The notes under the pieces: model-generated
The model's input: only the letters and a program-made list of their open reading frames with translations
Database searches by the model: none
Told to the model about the DNA's origin: nothing
In this document: positions 11,281 through 24,129 of the stretch, piece after piece
Position numbering within the stretch: position 1 is the first letter of the stretch
How the letters are laid out: the number at the start of each line of letters is the position of its first letter
Origin: Toxonevra muliebris
Lineage: Eukaryota; Arthropoda; Insecta; Diptera; Pallopteridae
Assembly: GCA_963691655.1 (NCBI GenBank)
Contig: OY829328.1
Span: forward strand, 71,428,400 to 71,492,399
Direction of reading: 5' to 3'
Length of the DNA: 64,000 bases
Program-made: the position numbers and the translations under genes

Positions 11281-12925
11281 TATAATCAATTCAGAAAAGA
11301 TTGGTTTGTATTGCCCAATTTGACGAATCGAATTTAAGTTATATTAGCAACACTTTCAACCTGTTCAGTCCAGACACAAGTGTCATGAAACATAAGTTTA
11401 AAATATGAAAACTGCCCAGAAATGCCAGAAACAGTAAGACAAGCAGTCCTACTAAGAATAAATTAAATAAATCAACTTAAAAAACTGTGAAAATACACAG
11501 CTTTTTTTTAACATTAAAGTCGTATATTAGAGAATGACAATTAGATTATTAGTAAGGCTAAATATCGGTCATAACTGCCAGTAGCTGGCAAATAAGATGA
11601 ATCATTAGATAACTTTAAAAATTATTCATTTTCATTTCGGTTATTAATTTTTAAACAACATTTTAATCGCTTTAGTAGAATATAAAATCAATTAATGCTT
11701 TTCAATTGCCAAACAAAATTAATTATTTATTAATAAAACTATTATTATTATTATTATTATTAATGTGTATGTATGTTAAAATATGGTTAAAATAAAAAAA
11801 CCAACATATAACCACGAAAATGTGTTAAAAATAAAGCCACTTAAAAATGTTTTTTTTTTTTATGTTTTTTGTATTTTTGCGGTTAAATTCAAATTCAATG
11901 AATGACATTGAAATTTCAATGAGTAATCATCAACAATGCGAACATTGACGTTTTCATCGCTTATTCTTCTTCTGTGCTTCTTCATCGACTAGACTGACTA
12001 TCTATCTTCTCTATGATTTGCCGGCATCGAGAATTATCCAATTTTAGATGAAATCGAAAGAAAATGGAGATCAAAGCATAAACACAGAAAAAATAATCAT
12101 AATAATAAAGAATGTATAGAAAAATATGTTGTCAAACAAGTTGTCGAAGAAGATGAAGGAAGAAGAAGTGGAAGATTGTATAAAAATAAGAAATAATAAC
12201 ACAAACCGGCGAATTTTCTTTCTTTTTTTTTTTCTTATAAATATCTTCTGAATATCTTTTTCACTATACCGAGAGTACACGCGCATACAGTGGTAGGGGT
12301 GGGAGGGTAGTACTACATTAAATTAATGCCAATGCTTTTGTGTGTTGTAAATAATGTTGGAATTAAGGGCGTGTTAAATAAGGGCATGGAAGTTAATTTG
12401 TTTTATTGTATTTTATTCTGTAGACACAGACAAAAAAAATTGTTGCACATAATAATAGAGGAAAGTGATATCAGTGATGGAAATTGATTTGTTGATTGAT
12501 AGATACAGAAATTATATTTATGGAAATGGAAAACTACAAAGAAAAAAAAATAAATTAACGAAATATGTGAGACACGAACTCCTAGCATGGAATGGTTAGA
12601 GAAATAATCGCTCGTATTCCAAAATTCGCCTTAACATTTACGAAATAAAACATTGAGTAATCCGAAAATGAATTTATATATTTTTAGTCTTGAATTTTTA
12701 CAAAATTTGAATGATTTTAAAAACCAAATCAAAATCTCGCCATTTGTGGACTGAAAGGAAAATATTATACCGGTTCCTAGCATACTTTTACTAGTTTACT
12801 GCAAAAAACTGTAGCCAAAACTAGACTTTTCCACAATTTCTGGTTAAGATTTCTTGAAATTTTATGATATCTCGATATGGAATCAATGCACAAATAAAAA
12901 TGAAAACCATAGCTTTGTTTCAATT
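11281..12925. other. AT-rich spacer with an ATT microsatellite
   Basis: No gene. An (ATT)n tract lies at about 11741-11763. The 11,930-12,060 stretch (ttcttcttctgtgcttcttcatc...) is less AT-rich, but no reading frame in it is convincing. Confidence 0.6.
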
Positions 12926-12927
12926 GA

Positions 12928-13244
12928 CAGGCCCAGAATAAAAGCGGGCTAAAAATTATATGAGAGCAAAAGTGAAATAATTTAATATCTTATTGTAGGA
13001 ACGGCATAAGTAATACGGCTTTGAGTGAAAATGAAACGAGCAAAAATTGTATAACAATTCTTTCAGCGCAAAAAACAGCATAATGAGTTAATCTGTTTTT
13101 GTTCTGAACATATTTCGTTTCACTTTTGCTGTGAATAAATTTTGATTCACTTTTTCTCTGAATAATATTCGTGTCGATTTTGCTCTTACGTAAAATTGTT
13201 CCATTTTTTTCTGAACTGAGAAGTTCTACCACTTTTCCCTCTCA
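12928..13244. mobile_element. MITE copy 1 of a pair (~317 bp, decayed ends)
   Basis: Ends caggcccagaataaaagcggg and ccacttttccctctca are a degraded inverted repeat of the better-preserved copy at 13458-13762. The interior matches that copy nearly throughout in the same orientation (for example agcaaaagtgaaata, acggcataagtaata, ttctttcagcgcaaaaa). Short repeats of (g)tttcacttttgctctgaa lie inside. Non-coding. Confidence 0.75.
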
Positions 13245-13457
13245 CAATAAAGCAGAAAGTTTTTCATGTCTGCCAAATCTATGAACGCATATACTGATGA
13301 ATTACAATACATACGGTATCAAAACCGAATACAAATAGTAATTTGACTCTCACAAAGATAAACAAATGAAACTATTTCATGATTTGAAATTTATTTTTTA
13401 TTATTCAGTGTGAAGTGAGGAGGATTCGGCTTTATTTCACTTTTGAATGTTGAATGA

Positions 13458-13762
13458 CAGGCTGAGAGGAAAAGCGGTCTAAAATTGATATGGGAGCAAA
13501 AGTGAAATAGTTTAATATCTCAGTGCAAAAACGGCATAAGTAATATGGCTTAGAGTGAAAATGAAACGAATTAAAAGTAAGAGCAAAATGATATAACAAT
13601 TCTTTCAGCGCAAAAATAGTATAGTAATTTATTCCGTTTTTGCTCTGAACATATTTCGTTTCACTTTTGCTCTGAACACATTTCGTTTCGCTTTTTCTCT
13701 TAAGTAAAATTATTCCACTTTTTTCTGAACGTAAAAGTTACACCACTTTTCCTCTCAGCCTC
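13458..13762. mobile_element. MITE copy 2 of a pair (~305 bp)
   Basis: The left end caggctgagaggaaaagcgg is mirrored by the right end ccacttttcctctcagcctc, an inverted repeat of about 20 bp. The interior is a direct repeat of 12928-13244, with about 210 bp between the two. A target duplication is not obvious, so superfamily is not assigned. Confidence 0.78.
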
Positions 13763-15330
13763 TCAATTATCTAGAGCCTAGCAAGATTGTGCTATTAATT
13801 TATAAGGAAACACTGTTCGGTATGGAACAATATCTTTTACGACGGATTCAGCAATAGTATAATTTATACAATAATAAATTATTATACAAACAAAAAAAAA
13901 GCTGCACTGATATGAGTAGCCATCGGTCAAGAACGAATCAACTCAATTTGTTTACAGAAACTAAAAGACACACACCGAAAAATGTGGAACGAAAGAGACC
14001 CGGCCAGACGAAATCCATAAAGGTTGAATGATCGATCCAGAAACATGAGGTGGTTTCCGTTATAAGTGCGCTACTTACGAGTAGACATGGATTCAGCACC
14101 TCCAAATAGGATAAGCTTATTTCCACGGGGAAGCGGATTTTATATGTTAGAAAAGTCAGCACTTGAAAACTTGCTCTCATCGTTTTTGAAGTAGCGCATT
14201 TCATTAAATAACGCATTTAAAATATTCCAAGCACTTAGCAACTAAAATATATTCTAGAATTCTTTGGACACTCGTAGTCCTCATAAGTTTCAGATAAATA
14301 CTAATGGAGCTCCTATCCTCCATCTGGGTTTTATCGACCTAAATCTAACCACTGGCGGCCGCTGATCTATCCCAGCTATAGACAATAGAAAGGTTCGTTT
14401 TGAGAGGAAAAGTTCATGATTTCCAGATTTAAATTACTGTTAAAATCCATTACTAAAATAATCCCTAACGCCTAAAATTCGTCCCTCAAAGGTTTAAAAG
14501 TAACGTGCTTATAATAAACATTTATGAATCTAGATTCTTGGATCAAAAATATTCTAACGAATGTTTTTTTTTTTGAAAATGTTAATGATTTATACTATTT
14601 AATCAGTGATTAAATGATTTATACTTTTTAATCAGTGCTAGGATAAAAATTTAATCTGATTAAATGAAAAGTAATGAACGAAAAATTCAATCATAAACTA
14701 AAGACTAATTTTTATTAGAATTTTAGTCATATCTCGTTGATTAATGACTAATAATTTTAGTTGCAATTATGACTACGAATTGATTGGTTTCCAGTAGGAA
14801 GTACCAAGGATATAGTTGGTAAATTTTGACACTTAGGTGAGGAATGTGAAATCCCATCTTTATAATCACAAATGTTACCTATAGCGAAATTATCGAATTA
14901 TGTATTTATAGCGAATGATTTCGTAAGAGATTGAAACGGTTGGTTTTAGATATTTTTTTTTTTTTTAATTTTGGAACCAATGTATCACTCCTAGTAGAGT
15001 TTTGGTCACTGAATTCAAATATAACAGCTAAATGTCTCTAGCACATCAGGTTTTTGAGAAAATCAATCTTTAAATATTCTATAAAACGATAATTTTATTT
15101 AATAAGTTTTAACTTAAAATTTTTCACTTAGCACTATGAATATGACTAAAACAAATTACTGAATGACTAATTCAATTTAGTGGTAATTATGACTATCTAT
15201 TTTATCATGACTATTGCAATATTTAGTCATGATTCGTTAGTCACGACTAAAATTGAAAAGTTAATTGAGAAAATTTTCAAAACAGGATTGGTGTCGATTT
15301 CAAAAATAGTTGAACATTACCAAAATTGAC
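13763..15330. other. AT-rich spacer with gactaa/gattaa-rich tract
   Basis: From about 14560 to 15260 short motifs such as aatcagtgattaaatg, gactaataatt and agtcatgattcgttagtcacgac recur in both orientations. This suggests a decayed palindromic repeat, but no clear boundaries or target duplication can be set. No gene. Confidence 0.5.
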
Positions 15331-15333
15331 TTA

Positions 15334-15965
15334 TACCATGTTCCCACTGAGCCGAAATTACGTAGTTTCGGCAAATGGTTTCGAGCGAAACTGCAATCGT
15401 TCACATTGTGAAGTTGGTTTCGTTTATTGGTTTATACTAGCCGGCGGCTAGTATAATTATTGCTAAATATTTCGATCTTAACCTTTTGAATACGAAGAGA
15501 ATAAATTGAAAACGAAGAAAGAAAAAAGTGTATAGGAGAAAGCGTAAATTGTTCTGTATCTTGTTTTACTTCAACCGCAGCCTCTATGCAGCCTTGCTGC
15601 CGCTGCTGCTCCTCCTCCATTTGTTCATATGTAAGGCCGTTCCTCTACATTTCCTTCTCTCTTCCTCTTCCCGGGCACTCCACAAATTTCTGTTTTAGTA
15701 TTTTCTAATCAAGCTGTACCCAAAGCAAAATATAAATGTTTATGTATATAGAAATTACAGAGTAAATTCATTTCAATATTTATTTCAGTGAACACATTCA
15801 GGGTTGCATTTGATTTTAGCTCGATTTCATTGAAACCACCTCTTCATTTCCGTAGTTTCATTTGGCATATTTTTATATATCGAAATAGAGCATTTCAACT
15901 AATTTTAAGCCGAAACCACGGCAATGATCGGAACCACACAATTTCGGCTCAGTGGGAACATAGTA
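15334..15965. mobile_element. 632 bp TTA-flanked MITE, copy B (inverted relative to copy A)
   Basis: TIR starts TACCATGTTCCCACTGAGCC and ends ggctcagtgggaacatagta. TTA flanks at 15331-15333 and 15966-15968. The interior matches the reverse complement of 1474-2127 (for example attcatttcaatatttatttcagtg against cactgaaatgaatttgc). The TIR is cleaner than in copy A. A CAG/CTG-rich patch (ccgctgctgctcctcctcc) sits near 15600. It encodes no transposase. Confidence 0.8.
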
Positions 15966-15968
15966 TTA

Positions 15969-18358
15969 GAATCGACTGCAGTCAAATTCTCTGGAAAATT
16001 TACTACTTTGGTTCTTGGGTCTGAAAAAAAGTGTAATTTTTCCGAGGAATTTACCCTTAATTCTGTATTTATACTCTTTTTCTGTTTCTTGTTTGGCCTA
16101 GTCAAGCCTTATGTGATTTTCTACTGGGATTATATATATGTAATTCATAATAAGTTTAAAAATATCTGTGCGTGTGTAAGAACAAACACTCCAACTTCGC
16201 TGAAAGCTAGTAATACCCACACATTTTCTACAAGAGTCTTAACTAAATATAATACATACTTAAAACTCAAACAAAAATACAAAAGAAGAAGCTTATATAA
16301 GCTTATAATTACTTAACAAAGTATTTAAAAATACATACAAAAAAAAAAAAAAAAAATAGAAAATAATAACTAGAAAAAAAAAAAAATGTGAAAAGAAATG
16401 AAACATTTTCAGAAAACAAAAGCAAATAAAAATAATTACTTCACTGTAAAATGTTACTAAATTTTCTGCTTATTTAACTGAATAAAATGGGTAAGGTGGT
16501 CTCTACGCTTTTCTCATACCTTCCAAATGTGCGTGTTAAGTGACAATGACACTTTAAGCTCTCGGAAGTTTTCTCATTTAATGTCAGAAGGTATTTTACA
16601 AATCAATCAACGCTCATACCAAAGTTTCTTAAAGACCATTGCACTCTTGCTTCATAGTTTTAGAAACGATGTCATCATTTCTTTTTTTTTTTTTGCTCTT
16701 AAAAGTTTTTCTCAAAAATATGGTAACTCTAGTACAAAGTCAATGTCTTCTGAATGAACTATAATAAGCAGCTGGTTTTAATTTATAAAACATTAGTTGT
16801 TAGTATACATATTCATTAAAAAATGCTCATGAATAATAAATATTAAACAAATGCTTTAGAGCCAATAATAAACTAAACAGAAAATTCTATTGAACATCTG
16901 AATATAATTGTATAACATACTGATGATTGAGTGAGAGAGAGCGGGGGAAATGTTTTTTTCCCAATCGAGATAATAAAACATTTATATGGTTGAATTATAA
17001 ATATTATTTAAACGAAACGATAAGATAATAGTGAGGGATAAATTTGAAGAGGTCTGGCGGCAAAAGAATTTATTAAATAAAACCAAAAAAAAAAAAAAAA
17101 GTGATATGAAAGAGCAACAAAAAAAAGAAGCTAACTGGGGCAAACGAAAGAAACACAGTCACCACACCCTAACTAAAAAAGGGTATAGTTTTTTTCTATT
17201 TTAAAAACATTATTCCTTCACTCAAAATTAATGATTCATTCATACATAAAAAGTTATAAAAATATTAACTAAAAAGTGTGAACTACTTACACACTAAACA
17301 CTTTGGAATGTCAAGAATAAGTGACTTTGACTTGATTTTTTTTTTTAATATTTTTTTTTTTTTTTTTGCAACAAATTTTGTGATAAAATTATTTTATAGA
17401 AATAAAATAAAATCACATAAGCGCGTCGCAACACATGATTTAACTTTTCTGTATGATTCACAAAATCGTTTCTATTATTTTTCTTTGTTTTCTGATTAAA
17501 TAAAATTTCTAGAATTTTCTTTTTAGATTAATTTGAAAGTCTTAGTTAATTAATTAAAAACGTACATAAGTACCGCATTAATTCTATTAAAACTTTTTTT
17601 TGTATATTCAAGTTATAACTTTATTTTGCAATTTTTGTTTTTTTGTTGTTTTGCTTATTCCAAAAATTTCAAGCATATGCTTTTAATCTTATCGTTAATA
17701 ACGCTTAGCTTTAAAAAAATTCGATTATGCCAATTAAAAGTTAAGAGTTATCTATCTGTTTTTAGTAAAGTGCCTACGTAAATGAACAAAAAATAAAATG
17801 AAAACCTTTATCAATCAACCAGCTATTATATAATTTGATTAGGAAATTTTTATAGCTTTTATAATTAGGTAATAATGATAATAATAAGAAATTTTTTGTG
17901 TGCGTTTCCATGTGCGAAAGAAATTCCAATGAAAATTTTTACTATCTTAAAAATTTATATTTAAATTTATGATCGAATAAATTTATGATACATTTTTATT
18001 ATGAGTTATTCGACCTAAAAATTTTATAATCAATCCCCTCCCCTCTTTCTCTCTCTTTCTCTCGCCGCAACCCTTTATCGTTTGTTTGTTGAATCGAATT
18101 GTTTTTGTAAATTTAATTTAAGCGGCATTTCATATACAAGTAAAGTGAAATTGATAGATTAATTAGTTTTGCAAATATTAGAGGAGAATTTTTCTTTTAT
18201 AATTATCCTGATGGAGACAAAATTTATTTCCAGCTTAGGATAAATATATGTACATATTTTAACAGAATTTAGCAGAATAGAATTTTCTAATACAATTTAC
18301 TAATCATTTGAAAAAGTTATTTGTAAAAAAAAAAAAAGAATTCTCAAGAATGGAACCT
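15969..18358. other. AT-rich spacer, nothing recognised
   Basis: Homopolymer A runs near 16340-16385 and 17085-17100, T runs near 17350-17367, and a pyrimidine tract (ctctttctctctctttctctc) near 18042-18064. A 130-codon frame beginning at 15924 starts inside the MITE and continues into flanking low-complexity DNA, so it is unlikely to be a gene. Confidence 0.55.
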
Positions 18359-18360
18359 TC

Positions 18361-18838
18361 ACTAGTGGGTAGTGGGCAAATTTGATGAACCGCGAAATCA
18401 GTATATTAGAAGTTGGAAATCAGTGAAAATCAGTACAGTTTTTAATGCTTTTACTATCCAGTAATTTCAATGTAATTATAGTGTGATATAATCGTCCTGA
18501 ACTTTTTCTCCGATTTTATGTATCTTACATTTTTTCCTTCGTCAGTAGACAATGTTGATTATGTATCAGTTCCCATATTAAGAGAACTGAGGACAATAAT
18601 CAAATTCAAATAATAACAAATTCGCTTCACTCAATTAAAAACTTAAGTTAACCAACTTTTTTCCCCCGATTCGCAAGATATTAATTAAAAACCAGTACAA
18701 AATTAGTAGAAAATACAAAATTAGTACAAAATACAAAATCAGTACATTTTCGTACTGATTTCGAGATTTCAAAAAATCAGTATTTAAAAAATAATCAGGA
18801 CATGTACTGATCAAATCAGTACGTCTGGTTACCCTAGT
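18361..18838. repeat. Dispersed 'atcagtac' repeat element, copy 2
   Basis: Left end actagtgggtag and right end ttaccctagtgg form a short imperfect inverted repeat. The right block tgtactgatcaaatcagtacgtctgg matches the right end of the 7470-8256 copy. Repeated aaaatcagtaca motifs occur inside. No coding capacity. Confidence 0.55.
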
Positions 18839-18840
18839 GG

Positions 18841-20029
18841 TATAAGATGGATTCGAGGTTTTTGAAATGCATTAGAAATCATAATTGCTAATTCTTGAGC
18901 ATAGAGTCTCGACAAAGCGTATTCATTTTTTTCTTTGTGTTTTAACTAGCAGTTTTATCTCGCTCCATGACCTGCCTATTTCTTTTAGGATGGCCCATTT
19001 CTAGGATACTTACGAGCGGCCTGTTTAACAGCTTATTAAACGGATCCAGTCTAAGGCTTGACAACTTATTTCTTTTGATAGTTAGTTTAATGCAAAAACT
19101 CAGTGAACAGCCATGTTTCACATCCATAAAGAAGTACAGATAGCAGTACAAATAATGAAGTTTTATAAATTCTCTGGTTAGGTTACTGTAGTGTTTTTCA
19201 AGCAGGGATAATTGCTATTAATAAAGCAGTGCATAATCACTACAACTTTTGGTCCTGCAGGGATTACTTAGGTTTATAGAAATTCAAGTTATAATTCCAA
19301 CAAAGTTCATCAAGAGTAGCCGATGATTCAATATATTCCTAAGGTCCATCATAATACCCAAATTTTTCGGACCCTGTATATATATATAGATTTTCTGATT
19401 ATAGCACAAAATGTTTCTACAATTATTAAAAAGGTTTGAGTTTAATTTATAAGTTGACAGTGAGTGGAGAGCAAAGATTACTGAATTTTGTAAAAATGGG
19501 AGCTTTAAAGAAATTTTCCTTAACCCTTATTATTGACATAATTTCATAATCAAGCAGTTCTAGCTGGTCCTGATGTTGACACAAATAGAATTCCATAATT
19601 ATTCAACTGTAATACAAAAAACGTTCTTGAACATGATTTGGACTTTAGAAAGATCGATCCGAAGAGAGAATTTGTTCATTTGATCCTGTAATTTTATTTA
19701 AAACAATAAATCTAATGGTTTTTGGGCACATATTTGCATAGCATTAAAATGCTTCAATTTAAATAAAATGTTAGACTAAGAATAAAACTTTGAACGCGTG
19801 GTATGGAGTTTGCCTTTGATTTTAAAAAGATATTACCTCGAAAAAAAACTATAAGATCAATTTCGTGCAGAACACAGAGAGCAGTGTAGACCAGAGTCGC
19901 AAGTGCGCAGAAAAGAACATAAGACATATCCCTCGTACAGAGCTCATTGACTTAAAAAAAAAAGAGCTCAGTTGATCATTGAGCACCAGTGTTGATATTT
20001 GAAATTTTTCTAAAGTACCTAAATTATGT
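18841..20029. other. AT-rich spacer, nothing recognised
   Basis: A (TA)n run lies at about 19378-19388. No convincing gene. A 69-codon minus frame at 18942-19151 has no recognisable domain. Confidence 0.55.
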
Positions 20030-20366
20030 GAAAAAGGTACCGTTTTGAATCCAATTGTACCTTTTTGAATCCAATTGTACTTTTTTGAATCCAATTGTAC
20101 CATTTTGAAACCAATTGTACCTTTTTGAATCCAATTGTACCTTTTTGAATCCAATTGTACTTCTTTGAATCCAATTGTACTTTTTTAAATCCAGTTGTAC
20201 TTTTTTTTTGAATCCAATTGTACTTTTTTTAAATATAATTGTACTTTTTAAAATCTAATTGTACTTCTTTAAATCCAAATGTGACTTTTTGAATCCAATA
20301 GTACCTTTTTAAATACAAATGTGCCTTTTTGAATGCAATTGTACGTTTTTGAATCCAATTGTACCT
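20030..20366. repeat. ~20 bp minisatellite
   Basis: About 17 tandem copies of a unit close to ttttttgaatccaattgtac, with slippage in T-run length and substitutions increasing toward the right half. Minus-strand reading gives a repetitive peptide (Q/L-D-S-K-x-Y-N-W-I-Q-K-G), a by-product of the repeat. No gene. Confidence 0.92.
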
Positions 20367-22021
20367 AACTGAGATATGATCAGTACATTTTGCTTCTATA
20401 GCTAAAACAAACCACTACAACTATGTCAAAATTTCTGAATTTTTAATTATATTAATGAAGGGAGGGAGAGCTGATATTCGATTTGTTTTATTTACAAACA
20501 TTTTTACATTCACTATTCATCTACACTTACCCAAGGGACCCAAAATTCTTAGAAAAAGTGCCACGTTTTTAAATTTTGCCAACAACAAACTAAAGTTGTT
20601 TACAATTTTTTACGCTGAATCGGCGTTTCAAGTTTTCCTAAGTGCAAAATATTGGGTTTGGTTGTTTTCGACCACCTATGAAATCGAGAGCAATGATTCA
20701 AGTCGTTTTTTTTTACAAATATGATCCGTTTTCGTTGAAAAAAATTATTGAATTGAAATTTGTTATACACTATTTAGAACAAGATTCAAGTTTTATGTGA
20801 AAACTCAAAGCTTAAAGTTGAATAGTTTTCGACAATTTTTACAAAATAAATTTTCAAACAAATAACATAAAAAAAAAATGCTGAACATTAGTGATTAGAA
20901 AAATTTTTAAACTTCCTGGAATTCTTTTGAATTGCATTTATATATTTCTTATATATTTTTTATTCAAACCTCCCCAAAGGAAAAATCCTGCGGTTGAGCC
21001 TGTCACTGGAGTGTGTTTTTGATTTGGCTCACCACTTCGCGCTAAAATTCATAAATTGATGATTTTTTAAATTTTTTTTCCATCAAAAAAATAGAATAAT
21101 TTCAAACTGTACCTAAAATACTTCGGTAGTGTTTAAAGTACCTTGAAGGCCAAATGTATAGGAGGCCATCGCTAGAAAAGAACAATCAAAATTTGCTTAT
21201 ACTCTTTTGAGTGCTCTTTTACTTCTCATTTCGTTCTCTTTCCTTTTAATTTTTATCACTCTGAGTACTAACAGTTGTCAATCTCTTTTTTATTTGGTGA
21301 TTTGATAATATTACAACAAAAATATTAGTACAATGAGAATAAATCCCATATAAAAAAAATCGAAACGAAATAAGAATGAAAAAAAATATATATATTTAAT
21401 AGTTGTTTCATGTGTACAAAATATGTGGCACCGTTATCGAAATGAGTGATATTGCAAAATGATCCTAACGAGAAATAGAAATAGTTCAGTTTATTGAGGG
21501 ACTCACTATTAAAGAGAAAGAGATGAGTTTAATTCACTCAAAACCTTTAACGAAAGAGTGAAGGGTGAACCACTGACATGAAATTTCATTTTCTAATACG
21601 ACTTTAAGGAGTAATAAGTCTAAAATAAATTAAGAACTTTTTGAATGTAAAATCTTTATCCGAGCTTAATAACGAGGTATCCCAAAAAAGAAACCGCTTA
21701 AAAATTCTAGTGTATGTATTTAAAGTTTTCTGCAGTTTTGAATGACTTGATTTTCAATTTATATAGAAAATTGCAAGCGTCAAAGATTGGAACTCCTGGT
21801 AAAAAGTGTTCTTAAAAATAAGATTGGTAGTTAAATCATGAAATACATAAGCGTTCGAAAAATAATATTACTTAAAAATTATATGATATTAGAATTTCAA
21901 AAATAAAATAACTAAAAGAATGTCGCTACTATTGACTACTCAAACTATGATTTATTTATTAGGCTATATTTGCTTATACAAAACATACAAGGGTATAACT
22001 CGCTCGTAGATGGTAGATAAG
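20367..22021. other. AT-rich spacer, nothing recognised
   Basis: No gene supported. An 89-codon frame at 20455-20724 has no recognisable domain. Confidence 0.55.
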
Positions 22022-22023
22022 TA

Positions 22024-22579
22024 CAGTGGCGAAAAAAATAATAGAAACAAAATGTCGCATTTTAATGTTTGAGAATATATTGCTGATTTAAAAAAAAAAA
22101 ACAGATCTGGTAGATTTTCACATGTTCAGTAAAAAAAAAAAAAAAAAAGCAAACAAATTAAAATTTAGAAATATGTGAATTATTTTATATAGAAATAAGA
22201 GCATTATTATGAAAATTTTGTTATTGGTATTTAAATAAAACCTTACCAACTTACAAACTTAATTAGTATTTAAATTAATTTGCTGAAGCACATTTGTAGA
22301 AATTTTTGATACCTTAGATACCATATAGATTCGGCAAGGTTGGCACAAGTTTCGTTTGGTATAGCATACCGCGCAAACTGAACTTACTGAACTTTTTTTT
22401 TACCGTAATTCGTGCCTATTTTTGGACCTCTGTTCCCCAATTGCTTTTTTAAGACTCCCCACAAATACTCGATGGGACGCAGATCGGTTGAACGTGAATG
22501 TGTAATCGAAGTAAACTCACCTGAACCGTTTTTTCCTATGGAAGAGAATTTCTTGTTTCTATTAGTTTTTCAGCCACTG
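22024..22579 (-). mobile_element. Tc1-type internally deleted element (556 bp)
   Basis: Left end CAGTGGCGAAAAAAATAATA... and the complement of the right end CAGTGGCTGAAAAACTAATA... form terminal inverted repeats of about 28 bp. TA duplications flank at 22022-22023 and 22580-22581. The remaining interior holds only the C-terminal part of a Tc1-like transposase on the minus strand. Complete Tc1-like elements are 1.3-1.7 kb, so most of the gene is deleted. Confidence 0.9.
22270..22490 (-). pseudogene. Tc1-like transposase C-terminal remnant
   Basis: Minus-strand translation near 22430-22490 gives the motif DLRPIEYLWGVLKKQLGN, the conserved end of the Tc1 DDE domain, including the third catalytic residue (E in PIEYLWG). 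After a break near 22395 the sequence continues in pieces (YAIPNETCANLAESI, KFLQMCFSKLI) matching the usual C-terminal tail pattern. Stops and frame changes make it non-functional. Confidence 0.75.
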
Positions 22580-22581
22580 TA

Positions 22582-23814
22582 TATAAAAAATAATTTTAAT
22601 GCGTATATGTTTATAATCAAATAAAATTACATCGACAGTTGTTATAGTGATTCACACACATTCGCTTGCTTCTCATTCAAATTCAGCTTAACATTATTAA
22701 TTGATGATCTAAACTTTGAATGTAGTCATAAAATTAAAAAAATTAATTGAATTTGGTAGTAGTTAGTTACCAAAAAACAAAAAAAAAAAAAAAAAACTGT
22801 TAAAGCAAGCAGTAGAGTGAGTGGCAGTTGCAACATATTGTAGATTCGTGCTAAGAATTTGCTTTTGTTTTTCGGTTTGGGCAGACGTTACTTTATTAAA
22901 AATATAATTTTTTTATATGGTATCATACAACAAAATAAGAAAACAAAAATGCTCAATTAGGAATATTCCACTAACAATTCAATCACCCACTCTACGTACA
23001 TACCATACACTTACTCTGTAGCTACTCCCACCATCTAAGTGCCTACACATTCATCAGTGGTGCAATTATACCAACACCTCAGAGTTTCTCTCTTTTCCCT
23101 CTTTGTACTTTCTACTTTTTTAATTTTCATTTTGCTTTACGTTTAATTAACTTGAAAAGTTTTATTTTTAATTGAAAATGTGAGAATTTTCTCCCTACTA
23201 AACGCAAGCAAAATGTGTTAAAAAACAATATTTTTTCAGCTCCCTCTGATTTTTAATTGTATATTATTTTTCTGTCTAAATCTTACCAACTATATGAGTG
23301 TATGTAGTAGTAATATTCCTCCCCCACACACAACAGCATTCGACACTCATTTGCCAAATAGAGGTGCAAACTTAATTTAACATTAATTTTTATCTTATAT
23401 AAATATTGTGATTCACTTAAACTTGTTTTTATTGTTGTCATATACTGACGAAATGTAAATATATGCTTAACTACGTAATAACCTTCTGGAAATTTTTATT
23501 AGATCAAGTTTGAAGTGAAATGTGTCTATAAAAGTATTTAAGTTCCATTAAGAGAAATTGAAACAGTTGGGCGTAAATTTTGGTAAAATTCTTTCTTTCT
23601 CTCTTTTGATTATGTGGTATTTGTACGAATGCAACACTGGGAATATATACACATACATTTATGCATATTTAATGAAATATTTACATCTGCATATTAAATG
23701 TTTTAGCAAACTGATTATACATTGTTCAGCAGTTTTCTAAGGTTCATTTTAAATATCATCTGATCAAATAAAAAGTAATCTATAGAAAATACTCTCTGCC
23801 CACATTTAATATTC
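22582..23814. other. AT-rich spacer, nothing recognised
   Basis: A-run near 22780-22796. No gene or repeat recognised. Confidence 0.55.
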
Positions 23815-24129
23815 ATCGAAGCTTTAAACCGAGAGAGGAGAGTGAGAAAGTATACGAAAAGCAACCAAAAAAGAGAAGTTCTCAAACGTTGCGAGAGCAC
23901 TGACCTGAAAAACATAACTGTTTTTTTTGTTTCGTTCCGTTCTCATTAAAACTTTAAACCGAAAGAGGAGAGTGATACGAAAGTATACGAAAAGAAGCCA
24001 AACAGAAGAAGTCCAGTAAAAGGAACTGTTTTTTTTTCGTTTCGATCAGCTCTCATCAAAACTTGAAACCGATGGAGAGGAGAGTGAGAAACTATGCGTC
24101 GCGAGAGCACAGACCAGAAAACATGAGCT

